Assembly (NCBI RefSeq): GCF_026017845.1
Contig: NZ_CP100416.1
Coordinates: forward strand, 9,806,711-9,870,710
From: Amycolatopsis mediterranei
GTDB taxonomy: Bacteria; Actinomycetota; Actinomycetes; Mycobacteriales; Pseudonocardiaceae
Direction of reading: 5' to 3'
DNA length: 64,000 nucleotides
Below are positions 7,658 to 16,316 of the stretch, piece after piece. Both the position numbers and the translations under genes were made by a program. The notes beneath the pieces were generated by a model. The model was not told the DNA's origin. It was given only the letters and a program-made list of their open reading frames with translations, and made no database searches. How positions within the stretch are numbered: position 1 is the stretch's first letter; every line of letters starts with the position of its first letter.

Positions 7658-9045
7658 TACTCCTCCATCGGCAGTTCGATCACCGGCAGCTCGATCACGA
7701 ACCGCGCACCCGGCTCGTCCGGCTCGGCGTAGCGCGCCCGGCCGCCGTGGCGCGCCGCGATGCCGGCCACGATCGGCAGGCCCAGCCCGGTGCCGCCGTG
7801 CCCACGCTGCCGCGAGGCGTCGAGCCGGACGAACCGCTCGAAGATCCGCTCCCGGTCGGCCGGCCCGACGCCGGGGCCGTCGTCGCTCACCTCGACGACG
7901 GCGAAGCCGCCACGCAGCGCGCTGCTGACCCGGATGCGCGAGCGCGCGTGCCCGCGCGCGTTGTCGACCAGGTTGCGCACCGCCCGCCGCAGCTGGGCCT
8001 CGCTGCCGTACACCTTCGCCGGCCCGGCGCGGACCTCGACGTCCACCGTGCTTTCGCCCCGGACGCGCTCGGCCTCCGCGCGGACGATGTCGTCGAGGTC
8101 GACCTCGGTGCGCTGCGGCCGGTCGGTCGCGTCGTCGGTGCGGGCCAGCATGAGCAGGTCGTCGACGAGTTCGCGCAGCCGCGCGGTCTCCCGGGCGATC
8201 ACCGGCACCAGGTCCCCGGTGCTCTCCGGGTGCCGCCCGGAGACGTCGAGCGCGGTGCTGATCGTCGACAGCGGCGAGCGCAGTTCGTGGCTGGCGTCGG
8301 CGACGAACCGGCGTTGCGCGGCCTGGGCCGACGCGAGCCGGGACAGCATTTCGTTGAGCGTCACGGCCAGGCGCTGCACCTCGTCGCCGCCCGGCGGCAG
8401 CGGCACCCGCGCGGCGAGGTCGCGCGTCGAGATCTCCGCGACGGTCCGGCGCATCCGCTCGACCGGCCGCAACGCCGAGCCGACCGCGCGGTACACCGCG
8501 AGCCCGGCGATCGCCAGCAGCGGCACGGCGATGAGGCCGAGCAGCAGCGTCAGCCGCGTCGAGGCCTCCGTAACCGGTTCCAGCGAGCGCGCGGAAATCA
8601 CGGTGTACGGGCCGCCCGGCCCGATCACCTCCTGCGACACGACGCGGTAGTCGTCGTTGTCGCCGTTCAGCCCGAGGGGCAGCGTTTCGACGATCTCGCG
8701 CCCGGCGACCGGGCGGGCCGCGGTCAGCGGCGGGTGCCCGACGATCGCCGGATCGCTCGCGATCGGCGTCCGCCGCGCGTCCAGCACCTGCGTGACGGCC
8801 TCGGTGTCGCCGGTGCTGGCGACGTCGCTCGCGCTCAGGTCGCGCGCGCCCTCGCGGATGAGCTGGATGGCGACCTGCCGCCCGGTGCTGCGGGCACTTT
8901 CGGTGACGCTGCGGTCGAGCGACTCCTCCAGCAGCAGCACCACGACCACGCCGCCGACGGCGATGGCCAGCGCGAGCGCGAACACCGCCACCGCGGTGGC
9001 CCGCATCCGCACGCCGGTCGCGGCGATCACCCTGCCCAGTCTCAC
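7657..9045 (-). CDS. sensor histidine kinase
   Basis: 462 residues. TM1 is at about 14-38, an extracytoplasmic sensor region follows (about 40-155), TM2 near 160-185, then HAMP, HisKA with the H-box DASHELRSPLS, and HATPase_c with N-box DNARGH, DDGPGVG and GTGLGLPI. The start is taken as GTG at 9045 because a minus-strand TACGCT -10 (9052-9057) ends exactly 6 nt before it, implying a leaderless mRNA; the frame upstream to 9111 would precede transcription. The kinase comes before its regulator, the reverse of the usual order. Confidence 0.88.
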   Translation of the reverse strand: MRLGRVIAATGVRMRATAVAVFALALAIAVGGVVVVLLLEESLDRSVTESARSTGRQVAIQLIREGARDLSASDVASTGDTEAVTQVLDARRTPIASDPAIVGHPPLTAARPVAGREIVETLPLGLNGDNDDYRVVSQEVIGPGGPYTVISARSLEPVTEASTRLTLLLGLIAVPLLAIAGLAVYRAVGSALRPVERMRRTVAEISTRDLAARVPLPPGGDEVQRLAVTLNEMLSRLASAQAAQRRFVADASHELRSPLSTISTALDVSGRHPESTGDLVPVIARETARLRELVDDLLMLARTDDATDRPQRTEVDLDDIVRAEAERVRGESTVDVEVRAGPAKVYGSEAQLRRAVRNLVDNARGHARSRIRVSSALRGGFAVVEVSDDGPGVGPADRERIFERFVRLDASRQRGHGGTGLGLPIVAGIAARHGGRARYAEPDEPGARFVIELPVIELPMEE

Positions 9046-9115
9046 CAACGCAGCGTAACCACGAAGGAGCCTCGCGCGCGGGGGGACCAGCGACGGGGCG
9101 CTCGCCGCCACCGCT

Positions 9116-9838
9116 TCACGCGCCTCGGCGGCGGCGCGGGACGGCCAGCCGTTCCTCGCGCAGGCGCTCGACCTCGGCCAAGCGCAACGGGGCGAGCGGG
9201 TGCCCGATCGTCCAGGCCAGCAGCAGATCGGCCAGCGCGGGGTTGCGGGCGAGCGCCGGGCCGTGCAGGTAGGTGCCGACGACCCGGTCGGTCACCGCGC
9301 CTTCGGTGCCGTCGCCGTTGCCGGTGCCGCGCACCACCCGTCCGAGCGGCTCGGAGCCGGCGCCGAGCTTGCTGACGCCCAGGTGGTTTTCGAAGCCGGT
9401 CAGGGCTTCGGAGTCCAGGAGCCGGGACGGCGCCGCCACCAGCTCGGCGACCGCGCGCTGCGGGCCCGGTTCGGTGGTGACGTCGAGCAGGCCGAGGCCG
9501 TCGTGGTCGACGCCGTCGAGGCCGCGGAAGCGGGTGCCGAGCACCTGGAGGCCGGCGCACACGCCGAACACGACCGCGCCGGCCGCGACGGCCCGCCGCA
9601 GGCCGGGGTGCTTGCGCAGGTGCGCGGCCGCGAGCACCTGGGCGCCGTCCTCGCCACCGCCGAGCAGGTAGAGGTCCAAAGTGGACGGCACCGGCTCGCC
9701 GAGCCCGACGGGCACCACCTCTGCGTCGAGCCCGCGCCACTGCAGCCGCTTCCCGAGCACCTGGGCGTTGCCGGTGTCGCCGTAGGTGCCGAGCACCTCC
9801 GGCAGCAGAAGTCCGATGTGGACGATCGAATCAGCCAC
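9116..9838 (-). CDS. gatD: lipid II isoglutaminyl synthase glutamine amidotransferase subunit
   Basis: 240 residues, class I glutaminase of the cobyric-acid-synthase-like GATD family. LYLLGGGEDGAQ, the nucleophile elbow GVCAGLQVLG (catalytic Cys) and TYLHGP (catalytic His) are present. It supplies ammonia to MurT for amidation of the D-Glu residue in lipid II. The GTG start at 9838 overlaps the end of murT by 8 nt, consistent with the obligate MurT-GatD complex. The C-terminus ends in a short Arg-rich tail. Confidence 0.93.
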   Translation of the reverse strand: MADSIVHIGLLLPEVLGTYGDTGNAQVLGKRLQWRGLDAEVVPVGLGEPVPSTLDLYLLGGGEDGAQVLAAAHLRKHPGLRRAVAAGAVVFGVCAGLQVLGTRFRGLDGVDHDGLGLLDVTTEPGPQRAVAELVAAPSRLLDSEALTGFENHLGVSKLGAGSEPLGRVVRGTGNGDGTEGAVTDRVVGTYLHGPALARNPALADLLLAWTIGHPLAPLRLAEVERLREERLAVPRRRRGA

Positions 9839-11060
9839 CGGGCAGCCTGCCCACCAGGTCGCGGAACGCGGTGTAGTTGGCGACCAGTTCGACGGCACCG
9901 GGCGGCAGCGCGTCGATCGCGGTGACCGGGTCCGGCTCGGCCCAGTGCGCGACTTCGGCGTAGCAGAGCCGGACGGAGAGGTCGGCGCCACGCTCGCCGG
10001 TGACGACCACCTGGCGCCCGCGCAGCCGTTCGAAGTGCACGTCCCACAGCCAGGACAGGTCCCGGCCGTCGGCTTCCTGGGCGTTCACCGCGACGACGAC
10101 CGGGGTGTCCTCGTCCAGCACGCGCAGCGTTTCCACCCAGCCGGCCGGGTTCTTCGCCAGCATCACCCGCACGGAGTGCCGCGACCGCCGGATCGTCCGG
10201 TAGCGGCCGCCGATGTCGGTGATGGTCCGCAGCCGCGCCGCGGCGGTGTGCGGCGGCACGCCGAGCCGGTGCGCCGCGGCGAGCGCGAGTGCGGCGTTCG
10301 CGCGGTTGGCCTCGCCAGGCAGCCGAAGGTCGAGGTCGACCTGGCGCCCGCCAGGGGTGAGGACGAGTTCGCCGTCGAGCGTCCAGGCGGGTTCCGGCCG
10401 GGCGAGCCCGCACTCGCAGCTCCAGTGCCGTTCGTGGGTTTCGACGCGGCCTTCGCACCGCGGGCACGCCGTCGAGTCGCCGGTCCAGCGGCGGCCCGTG
10501 CTCACCCACACGAGCTTCGCGGCCACGCTCGCCGCGGACGTCACCAGCACGTCGTCGCAGTTCGCGACGACCACCGTGCCGGGCAGTTCCGCGATGGCGG
10601 CCCGCAGGTCGCGTTCGGTGGCGCGGACCTCGCCGACCCGGTCCAGCTGGTCGCGGCTCAGGTTGAGCAGCACCAGGACGGCGGGCCGCACCTGGTCGGC
10701 CACCCACGGCACGTACGTCTCGTCGACCTCGAGGACCGCGTAGGGCGCGTCGGGGCAGGCGGTCAGCGCGGCGAGGACGCCGTCGGGCATGTTCGAGCCG
10801 TCGCTGTTGGCGGCGACCTCGGCCAGCGTTTCCAGCGCCCGGGTGAGCATCAGCGACGTCGTGGTCTTGCCGTTGGTGCCGGTGACGATCACGACGGTGC
10901 GTTCGCGGCCGAGGCGGCGCAGGGCGGCGGGATCGAGGGCCAGCGTGACGCGGCCGCCGATCATGCCGCCGCGGCCGAGCCCCGAGCTGCGTGACAGCCA
11001 GGCGGTCAGCCGCCCGGCGGCCACGGAAGCGCGGGTGCGGAGGGGACTTCGGACGGACAT
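9831..11060 (-). CDS. murT: lipid II isoglutaminyl synthase subunit MurT
   Basis: 409 residues, Mur-ligase-like. The P-loop is VTGTNGKTTTS (about 59-69). A four-Cys zinc ribbon (CPRC and CEC, about 199-230) interrupts the middle domain as in known MurT. VLEVDE and LLNLSRDQLDR are Mur-type motifs, and the C-terminal DUF1727 domain follows. Acts on membrane lipid II at the cytoplasmic face with GatD. The ATG at 11060 is the likely start; no strong ribosome site is visible. Confidence 0.93.
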   Translation of the reverse strand: MSVRSPLRTRASVAAGRLTAWLSRSSGLGRGGMIGGRVTLALDPAALRRLGRERTVVIVTGTNGKTTTSLMLTRALETLAEVAANSDGSNMPDGVLAALTACPDAPYAVLEVDETYVPWVADQVRPAVLVLLNLSRDQLDRVGEVRATERDLRAAIAELPGTVVVANCDDVLVTSAASVAAKLVWVSTGRRWTGDSTACPRCEGRVETHERHWSCECGLARPEPAWTLDGELVLTPGGRQVDLDLRLPGEANRANAALALAAAHRLGVPPHTAAARLRTITDIGGRYRTIRRSRHSVRVMLAKNPAGWVETLRVLDEDTPVVVAVNAQEADGRDLSWLWDVHFERLRGRQVVVTGERGADLSVRLCYAEVAHWAEPDPVTAIDALPPGAVELVANYTAFRDLVGRLPGG

Positions 11061-11116
11061 CGGCTGGATGGTGCCCGCCGGGCGCTGTGATTTTCCTGAG
11101 TCAGTGGCGCGGGTCT

Positions 11117-12028
11117 CTAGAGGGTGACGACGACCTTGCCGTGGACGTGCCGCGCGGCCTGCAGCGCGACGGCGTCGCGGATCCGGTCGACCGGGAAGAC
11201 CGCGGCGACGGGCACGGTGAGCCGGCCGGCGACGATGGCCTCGGCGATCTGCTTCAGCGCGCCCGGGTCGGCGTCGGCGCCCCCGGTGGCGCGCACGCCG
11301 CCCGGCGGGTTGGGGCCGGCGGCGATCGTGGCGATCCGCTCGGGCGGCACGCCGAGGGCCAGCGCGGCCTCCGCTGTCTCGGTGCCGAAGAGGTCCACCG
11401 CCGCGGTGATGTCGCCCAGTTCGCGAACCCGGTCGGCCAGGCCGGGTCCGTAGGTGACGGGTTCGGCGCCGAGTTTGCGCAGGAAGGGGAAGGTGCCCTC
11501 GGCGGCGGTGCCGAGCACGGTGGCGCCGGCGAGCTTCGCGAGCTGGACGGCGAAGATGCCCACCCCGCCGGCGGCCCCGCCGATCAGGACGGTGTCCCCG
11601 GCCCGCAGGCCGACGGCGGCCAGCGCGGCGGCCGCGGAAGAACCGGCCACCGGAAGCGTGCTCGCCACCTCGTCGCTCAGGCCGTCCGGGGTGGGGAAGA
11701 GGGTGTCGGACGCCTTGAGGACCACGAAGTCGGCGACGGCCCGCCCGAGCGCACCGCCGTGGACGCGATCGCCGACCGCGGTGTGGTCGACCCCGGGCCC
11801 CACTTCGTCGACAACGCCGGCGAAGTCGTACCCGAAGCCGGACGGCAGGGTGATCCCGAACCGCGCGGCGGCCTCGGGTCGCGCGGCAAGGCCCCAGTCC
11901 ATCGGGTTCAGCCCGGCGGCTGTGACGCGCACGCGCACCTCACCGGGCCCGGCGTGTGGCTCGGGGACTTCCCGCAGTTCGAGCACCTCGGGGCCACCGA
12001 ACTTCTCGTAGACGACGGCTCGGCTCAT
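11117..12028 (-). CDS. NADP-dependent quinone oxidoreductase-like (zinc-independent MDR) protein
   Basis: 303 residues of the medium-chain dehydrogenase/reductase family. GroES-like part: AAGLNPMDWGLAAR and GYDFAGVVDEVG; Rossmann part: GDTVLIGGAAGGVGIFAVQLA (about 143-163). The structural and catalytic zinc Cys ligands are absent, as in quinone oxidoreductases. Probably reduces quinones or reactive enones with NADPH. It is divergent from the TetR gene, with two shared operator-like sites between, so it is the likely target of that repressor. Confidence 0.82.
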   Translation of the reverse strand: MSRAVVYEKFGGPEVLELREVPEPHAGPGEVRVRVTAAGLNPMDWGLAARPEAAARFGITLPSGFGYDFAGVVDEVGPGVDHTAVGDRVHGGALGRAVADFVVLKASDTLFPTPDGLSDEVASTLPVAGSSAAAALAAVGLRAGDTVLIGGAAGGVGIFAVQLAKLAGATVLGTAAEGTFPFLRKLGAEPVTYGPGLADRVRELGDITAAVDLFGTETAEAALALGVPPERIATIAAGPNPPGGVRATGGADADPGALKQIAEAIVAGRLTVPVAAVFPVDRIRDAVALQAARHVHGKVVVTL

Positions 12029-12044
12029 GAGGACCTCCTGTTAT

Positions 12045-12097
12045 GGGACTTGGTCCCGTCACCGTACACCCATTGATGGGACCAAGTGCCGTAAGCT
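12045..12097. promoter_or_regulatory. divergent TetR operator pair and leaderless -10
   Basis: GGGAC-TTG-GTCCC (12045-12057) is a perfect interrupted palindrome; GGGACCAAGTGCC (12078-12090) is the same site with one mismatch, centred 33 bp away. The second ends two bases before TAAGCT (12092-12097), a -10 box lying exactly 7 nt before the TetR ATG. Binding there would block TetR transcription, and binding at the first site would block the oxidoreductase. Confidence 0.7.
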
Positions 12098-12104
12098 GTG
12101 CCGC

Positions 12105-12668
12105 ATGGCCCGCTGGGAACCGAACGCACCGGAGAGGCTGAGCAAGGCTGCCCTCGAGCTGTTCGCGGAGCGGGGCTACGAGAACACGACGGTGATCGAC
12201 ATCGCGGCGCGGGCGGGGCTGACGAAGAGCACGTTCTTCCGGCACTTCCAGGACAAGCGCGAGGTGCTCTTCGGGGGGAGCACACTGGCGGCCCTGCTGG
12301 CCGAGGCCGTGGCCGGCGCGCCCGAGGGTGGCGCCCCGCTCGAGGCGGTGGCCTGTGCCTTGGATGCGGTCGGCGGGAAGGTGTTCACGGCGGAGCGCCG
12401 GGAGTTCAGCGCCCTGCGGCGGTCGGTGATCGAGGCGCATCCGGAACTGCGGGAGCGGGAGGCACTGAAGGGGCTGGCGTTGACGGCGGCGATGGCTGAC
12501 GCGCTCCGGCAGCGCGGGGTGCCGGAGCTGGCGGCGCGGGTCGCGGCGGAGCTGGGGGCGTTGGCGATGAAGATCGCTTATGAGCGCTGGAGCCGCGCGG
12601 AGGCCGGGGACTTCGGCGAAGCCGCGCGGCGGGCTCTTGATGAGGTGCGGGCCGCGGTCGGTCACTGA
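12105..12668 (+). CDS. TetR-family transcriptional regulator
   Basis: 187 residues. The N-terminal HTH (about 10-55) reads ALELFAERGYENTTVIDIA, ARAGLTKSTFFRHFQDK, a standard TetR domain; the C-terminal ligand domain is Ala/Glu-rich and unassigned. The ATG at 12105 sits 7 nt after a TAAGCT -10 with no ribosome site, suggesting leaderless translation. It most likely represses itself and the divergent quinone oxidoreductase. Confidence 0.87.
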   Translation: MARWEPNAPERLSKAALELFAERGYENTTVIDIAARAGLTKSTFFRHFQDKREVLFGGSTLAALLAEAVAGAPEGGAPLEAVACALDAVGGKVFTAERREFSALRRSVIEAHPELREREALKGLALTAAMADALRQRGVPELAARVAAELGALAMKIAYERWSRAEAGDFGEAARRALDEVRAAVGH

Positions 12669-13249
12669 GGAGCCGCGGCCTGGTCGGAGGCACCGCCGCT
12701 GCAAACATCCGCAGCACCGCCCTCATCCGCCCGCCGCCCCGCTGCAACATCCGCCCCACGGCCTCATCCGCCTGCCTCACCGCCGCTGCAAAGATGCACC
12801 GCGCGGCCCACCTGCCTCGCCGGCCACCGCCGCAACATCCGCCACGCCACGCTCCGCAACGGCACCCGCCTGCCGCCATCCGAAGCAGCCCCCTCCCGCG
12901 GGGCGCCCCCCGGGTCCAGCGTATCGACGCCGACCGACAAGAACGGCAAAAGAACGCGCGCGCGAGCCGGTTTGTCCACATTGCGCCCTGGCTGTGGGCA
13001 CCTCACCCCCACCATTCACACCTATGAACAAACCCCGCTCGAACCCATCGAACGCACCGGTGACAGCGGCACAACCGCCATAGGTAGGAAACTTAACCAT
13101 CGGATGTTGAACCAATTAGCATCCACAACTACTCGCATTGTTGCGAAGTATTCCAAGATCTTCCCCAGATACATCGGAGGTGTTACCGTCCAACCCCAGC
13201 CAGCGGAAAGGCGTACCGCTGAGCGGGAATCTGTCCAACGGAGGGCAAC
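12669..13249. other. 581-bp gene-free region: C-rich degenerate repeats then AT-richer leader
   Basis: From 12690 to about 12860 the plus strand repeats variants of CCGCTGCAAMATCCGC (near 12695, 12740, 12782, 12825) in a C-rich, purine-poor stretch. No frame looks coding by composition or ribosome site. From about 13080 the sequence becomes distinctly AT-richer and leads into the IclR gene. It contains GGATG(N13)CATCC (13102-13124) and TCGCA-TTGT-TGCGA (13133-13146). Confidence 0.6.
13102..13146. promoter_or_regulatory. candidate IclR operator region
   Basis: Two inverted repeats, GGATG/CATCC at 13102-13124 and TCGCA/TGCGA at 13133-13146, lie 100-150 bp before the IclR start in the most AT-rich stretch of the neighbourhood. 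IclR-family regulators commonly control themselves and the adjacent gene. Assignment is by position and symmetry only. Confidence 0.4.
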
Positions 13250-14032
13250 GTGGGACCGGAGCGCGGGCTTGAACAAAGCGGAACTCTCGAACGCGGGCTC
13301 GCCGTGCTGGAGCACGTCGGGCGGCACCAGGAGATTTCCACCAATGCGATCGCGCGGCAACTGGGGCTTTCCCGCAGCGCCGCCTACCGCATCGTCGGCA
13401 CGCTGAAGAACCTCGAGTACCTCGAAGCCGACCAGGTCACCGGGCGGGTCAGACTCGGCACCCGGCTCGTCGAACTCGGGGCCCGCGCGATGGCCGCGAC
13501 CGATCTGCACCGGTGCGCTCCGCGGTACCTCGCGTCGCTCGCCGAACGGTCCGGCGAAACCACCTACCTCGCCGTTCCCGACAACGACACCATGGTCTAC
13601 GTCGCCACCGAACGCAGTGCCAGTGCCGTCACCCTCGCGTGCCGGCTCGGGACGCGGCGGCCGCAGCACGCGACCTCGCTCGGGAAGGCCTGGCTCGCCG
13701 CGCTGCCCGAGGGCGACCGGCTCGAACGCGTCCGGCGGATGAAGCTCGATTCCCTCACCCTCAAGACCATCATCGACCCGCACCGGCTGCTCGACGAGCT
13801 CGCGAAGACCAGCCGCCGCGGCTGGGCGATCGACGAGGTCGAGAACGAGCCGGACGTCGGCTGCGTCGCCGCCGCCGTGCGGGACCACTCCGGACGGCCG
13901 ATCGCCGCGATCAGCATCGCCGGGCCCGCTCCGCGCGTGCTGCGCCGCCTCGACGAACTCGGTGCCTCCGTGGCCGGGACCGCCGCCGCCCTGTCCCTGC
14001 GGCTCGGGTACGTCCGGAGCCGGCCGGCCTGA
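13250..14032 (+). CDS. IclR-family transcriptional regulator
   Basis: 260 residues. The N-terminal winged HTH (about 14-75) contains ISTNAIARQLGLSRSAAYRIVGTLKNLEYLE; the C-terminal IclR effector domain has RRPQHATSLGKAWLA, GWAIDEVENEPDVGCVAA and PIAAISIAGPA, all typical. The GTG start is preceded by GGAGGG 5 nt away. It lies 31 bp upstream of the lactate permease on the same strand, so its effector is plausibly lactate or glycolate. Confidence 0.9.
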   Translation: MGPERGLEQSGTLERGLAVLEHVGRHQEISTNAIARQLGLSRSAAYRIVGTLKNLEYLEADQVTGRVRLGTRLVELGARAMAATDLHRCAPRYLASLAERSGETTYLAVPDNDTMVYVATERSASAVTLACRLGTRRPQHATSLGKAWLAALPEGDRLERVRRMKLDSLTLKTIIDPHRLLDELAKTSRRGWAIDEVENEPDVGCVAAAVRDHSGRPIAAISIAGPAPRVLRRLDELGASVAGTAAALSLRLGYVRSRPA

Positions 14033-14063
14033 TCGATCACCCACCCCGGCGAAGGAGCCGACC

Positions 14064-15755
14064 GTGACCTGGATCCAGGACTACCAGCCGGCGGGCGGGC
14101 TGTGGGTTTCCGCGCTGCTCGCCGCGCTCCCGATCATCGTGCTGCTCGTTTCGCTCGGGGTGATCCGCTTCTCGGCGCACCTTTCCGCGGCGCTGGCGCT
14201 GGTCACCGCGCTCGGCGTCGCCCTGCTCCTCTACCGGATGCCGGCCGCGCTCGCGTTCGACTCCGCGGCCATGGGCGTCGTGTTCGGTGTGTGGTCGGTG
14301 GCCTGGATCGCCTTCCACGCCGTGTACTTCCACAACGTCACCGTCGCCACCGGCCGGTTCGATGCCATCAAACGGGTGCTCGCCGGGTTCAGCGAGGACC
14401 GGCGGCTGCAGGCGCTGCTCATCGCGTTCGGCTTCGGCGCGCTGCTCGAAGGCGTCGCGGGCGGCGGGTCGCCGATCGCGATCACCGCGGCGATGATGGC
14501 CGCGCTCGGGTTCCCGCCGGTGAAGGCCGTCGTGCTGGCTCTGCTGGCGAACACCGCGCCGGTCGCGTTCGGCGGATTGGGCAACCCGCTGATCGTGCTC
14601 GGCCGGCTGACCGCGCCGATCATGCACCTCAAGCAGGACCAGGCGACCGAGCTGTTCTCGGCGGCGGTCGGCCGCCAGGTGCCGGTGCTGGCGCTGATCA
14701 TCCCGGCGTTCCTGGTCGTCGTCCTGGCCGGCTGGAAACGCATGCTCGAGGTGTGGCCGGCGGTGCTGACCGCCGGGCTCGCCTTCGCGGCCATGCAGTT
14801 CGTCGCGTCCAACTACATCAGCGCCAGCCTCGTCGACGTCCTCGCCGCGCTCACCGCGATGGCCGCGCTGTGGATCCTGACCCGGTTCTGGCAGCCCGCG
14901 ACGGTGTGGCGCTTCGACGGCGAGGAAGCCCCCGCGGCCGCCAAGAGCCTCGGCGCCGCCCAGGCCGAGCGCGGCGCGCTGTACGCGTGGATGCCCTACA
15001 TCATCCTGATCCTGGCCATCTTCCTGTCGCGGATCGGCACGATCTTCAAGAACCTCCCCGCCTGGCTCGACCTGACCAAGCTGCTGCACAAGGCGGACTG
15101 GATCTTCGCCTGGCCGGGACTGCACAACCACGTCGTCCAGCACCCGCCGATCACCGCGAAGAACGCGCCGTACGCGGCGACGCTGACCGTCGACTTCCTG
15201 TTCTCACCGGGCACGGTCGCCCTGATCGCGGCGGTGATCGCCGGATTCGCGATGGGCGGGCGGCCGAAACTGCTGCTCACGACGTACCGGAAGACGCTGT
15301 TCCAGATGCGCTGGGCGCTGGCGACGATCTTCATGATCCTGGGCATCGCGTTCGTGATGAACTACTCCGGCGCGACGCAGACCCTGGGCCTGGCCCTGGC
15401 GACGACCGGCGCGGTCTTCCCGCTGTTCTCGGCCTACATCGGCTGGCTGGGCGTGTTCCTCACCGGCTCGGACGCGTCGACGAACAGCCTGTTCGGCCCG
15501 ATGCAGGTGATCTCGGCGCAGCAGCTGAACCTCAACCCGATCCTGGCCGGCGCGACGAACACCTCGGGCGGCGTGATGGGCAAGATGATCTCGCCGCAGA
15601 ACCTCTCGATCGGCGCGACGGCGATCGGCCAGAGCGGCAAGGAGGGCTCGCTGCTGCGGCAGACGTTCCTCTGGTCGCTGCTGCTGACCGCGGTGGTCGG
15701 GGTGATTTCCCTGCTCCAGGCGACGATCCTGACGGCGATGATCCCGTCGCCCTAG
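14064..15755 (+). CDS. lctP: L-lactate permease (LctP family)
   Basis: 563 residues, the usual size for LctP/GlcA symporters, with about 13 hydrophobic segments. Family motifs seen are FGALLEGVAGGGSPIAITAAM (about 132-152), NTAPVAFGGLGNPL (about 166-180), FLTGSDASTNSLFGPMQ and ATNTSGGVMGKMISPQNLSIG near the C-terminus. It imports lactate (or glycolate) with protons across the cytoplasmic membrane. The GTG at 14064 follows GAAGGAG. Co-transcribed with the upstream IclR gene; no lactate dehydrogenase gene is adjacent. Confidence 0.92.
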   Translation: MTWIQDYQPAGGLWVSALLAALPIIVLLVSLGVIRFSAHLSAALALVTALGVALLLYRMPAALAFDSAAMGVVFGVWSVAWIAFHAVYFHNVTVATGRFDAIKRVLAGFSEDRRLQALLIAFGFGALLEGVAGGGSPIAITAAMMAALGFPPVKAVVLALLANTAPVAFGGLGNPLIVLGRLTAPIMHLKQDQATELFSAAVGRQVPVLALIIPAFLVVVLAGWKRMLEVWPAVLTAGLAFAAMQFVASNYISASLVDVLAALTAMAALWILTRFWQPATVWRFDGEEAPAAAKSLGAAQAERGALYAWMPYIILILAIFLSRIGTIFKNLPAWLDLTKLLHKADWIFAWPGLHNHVVQHPPITAKNAPYAATLTVDFLFSPGTVALIAAVIAGFAMGGRPKLLLTTYRKTLFQMRWALATIFMILGIAFVMNYSGATQTLGLALATTGAVFPLFSAYIGWLGVFLTGSDASTNSLFGPMQVISAQQLNLNPILAGATNTSGGVMGKMISPQNLSIGATAIGQSGKEGSLLRQTFLWSLLLTAVVGVISLLQATILTAMIPSP

Positions 15756-15764
15756 GCTGGGCGG

Positions 15765-16316
15765 ATGAGTGAGGCACTGGCGTCCTTCGGCTACGAGCTC
15801 GGGCTCTTGAAGCGCGTCCGGAGATCCGGCTGGTGGCACGCGGGGGTCCGTGACCCGGAATCGGTCGGCGAGCACAGCCTGCGCGCGGCCCAGCTCGCGG
15901 CGTTGCTCGCGGCGGAGGAAGGCGCGTCCCCGGAGCGGGCGGCGTTCCTCGCGCTGTGGCACGACACGCAGGAGACCCGCACGGGCGACCTGCCGCTGAC
16001 GGCGAACGACTACCTGCGCAAGCCGCAGGCGCGGCAGATCACCGCCGACCAGACGGCCGCGCTGCCCGCGCGTTCGCGAGAGCTCGTCCGCGCGGCGGTC
16101 GACGAGTACGAGACGCGGGAGTCGCCGGAAGCGTTGTGCGCCAAGGATGCGGACAAGCTGGAGATGCTGCTGCAGGCGCTCGAGTACCGGGACATCGGGG
16201 TGCGGCCGGTCGACGAATGGATCGAGTCGGCGCGCAAGGGCCTCAAGACGGAGACGGCGCGGAAGGTCGCGGAGGCGGCGATGACCCTGTCGCCGCTTTC
16301 GTGGCGGGGACGCTAG
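15765..16316 (+). CDS. HD-domain phosphohydrolase (YfbR/HDDC2-like)
   Basis: 183 residues. H-HD-D metal ligands are visible: VGEHSLRAA (His about 36), LWHDTQE (His-Asp about 65-66) and AKDADKLEMLLQ (Asp about 127). The family hydrolyses deoxyribonucleoside 5'-monophosphates. A TAGGCT -10 (15753-15758) lies 6 nt before the ATG, so the mRNA appears leaderless, separate from lctP. The TAG stop is shared, as CTAG, with the convergent sigma factor gene. Confidence 0.85.
   Translation: MSEALASFGYELGLLKRVRRSGWWHAGVRDPESVGEHSLRAAQLAALLAAEEGASPERAAFLALWHDTQETRTGDLPLTANDYLRKPQARQITADQTAALPARSRELVRAAVDEYETRESPEALCAKDADKLEMLLQALEYRDIGVRPVDEWIESARKGLKTETARKVAEAAMTLSPLSWRGR

Noticed and set aside
12972..13406. 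Plus-strand ORF running from the C-rich region into the IclR gene
   Set aside because: Out of frame with the conserved IclR domain, no ribosome site, and crosses the AT-rich control region.
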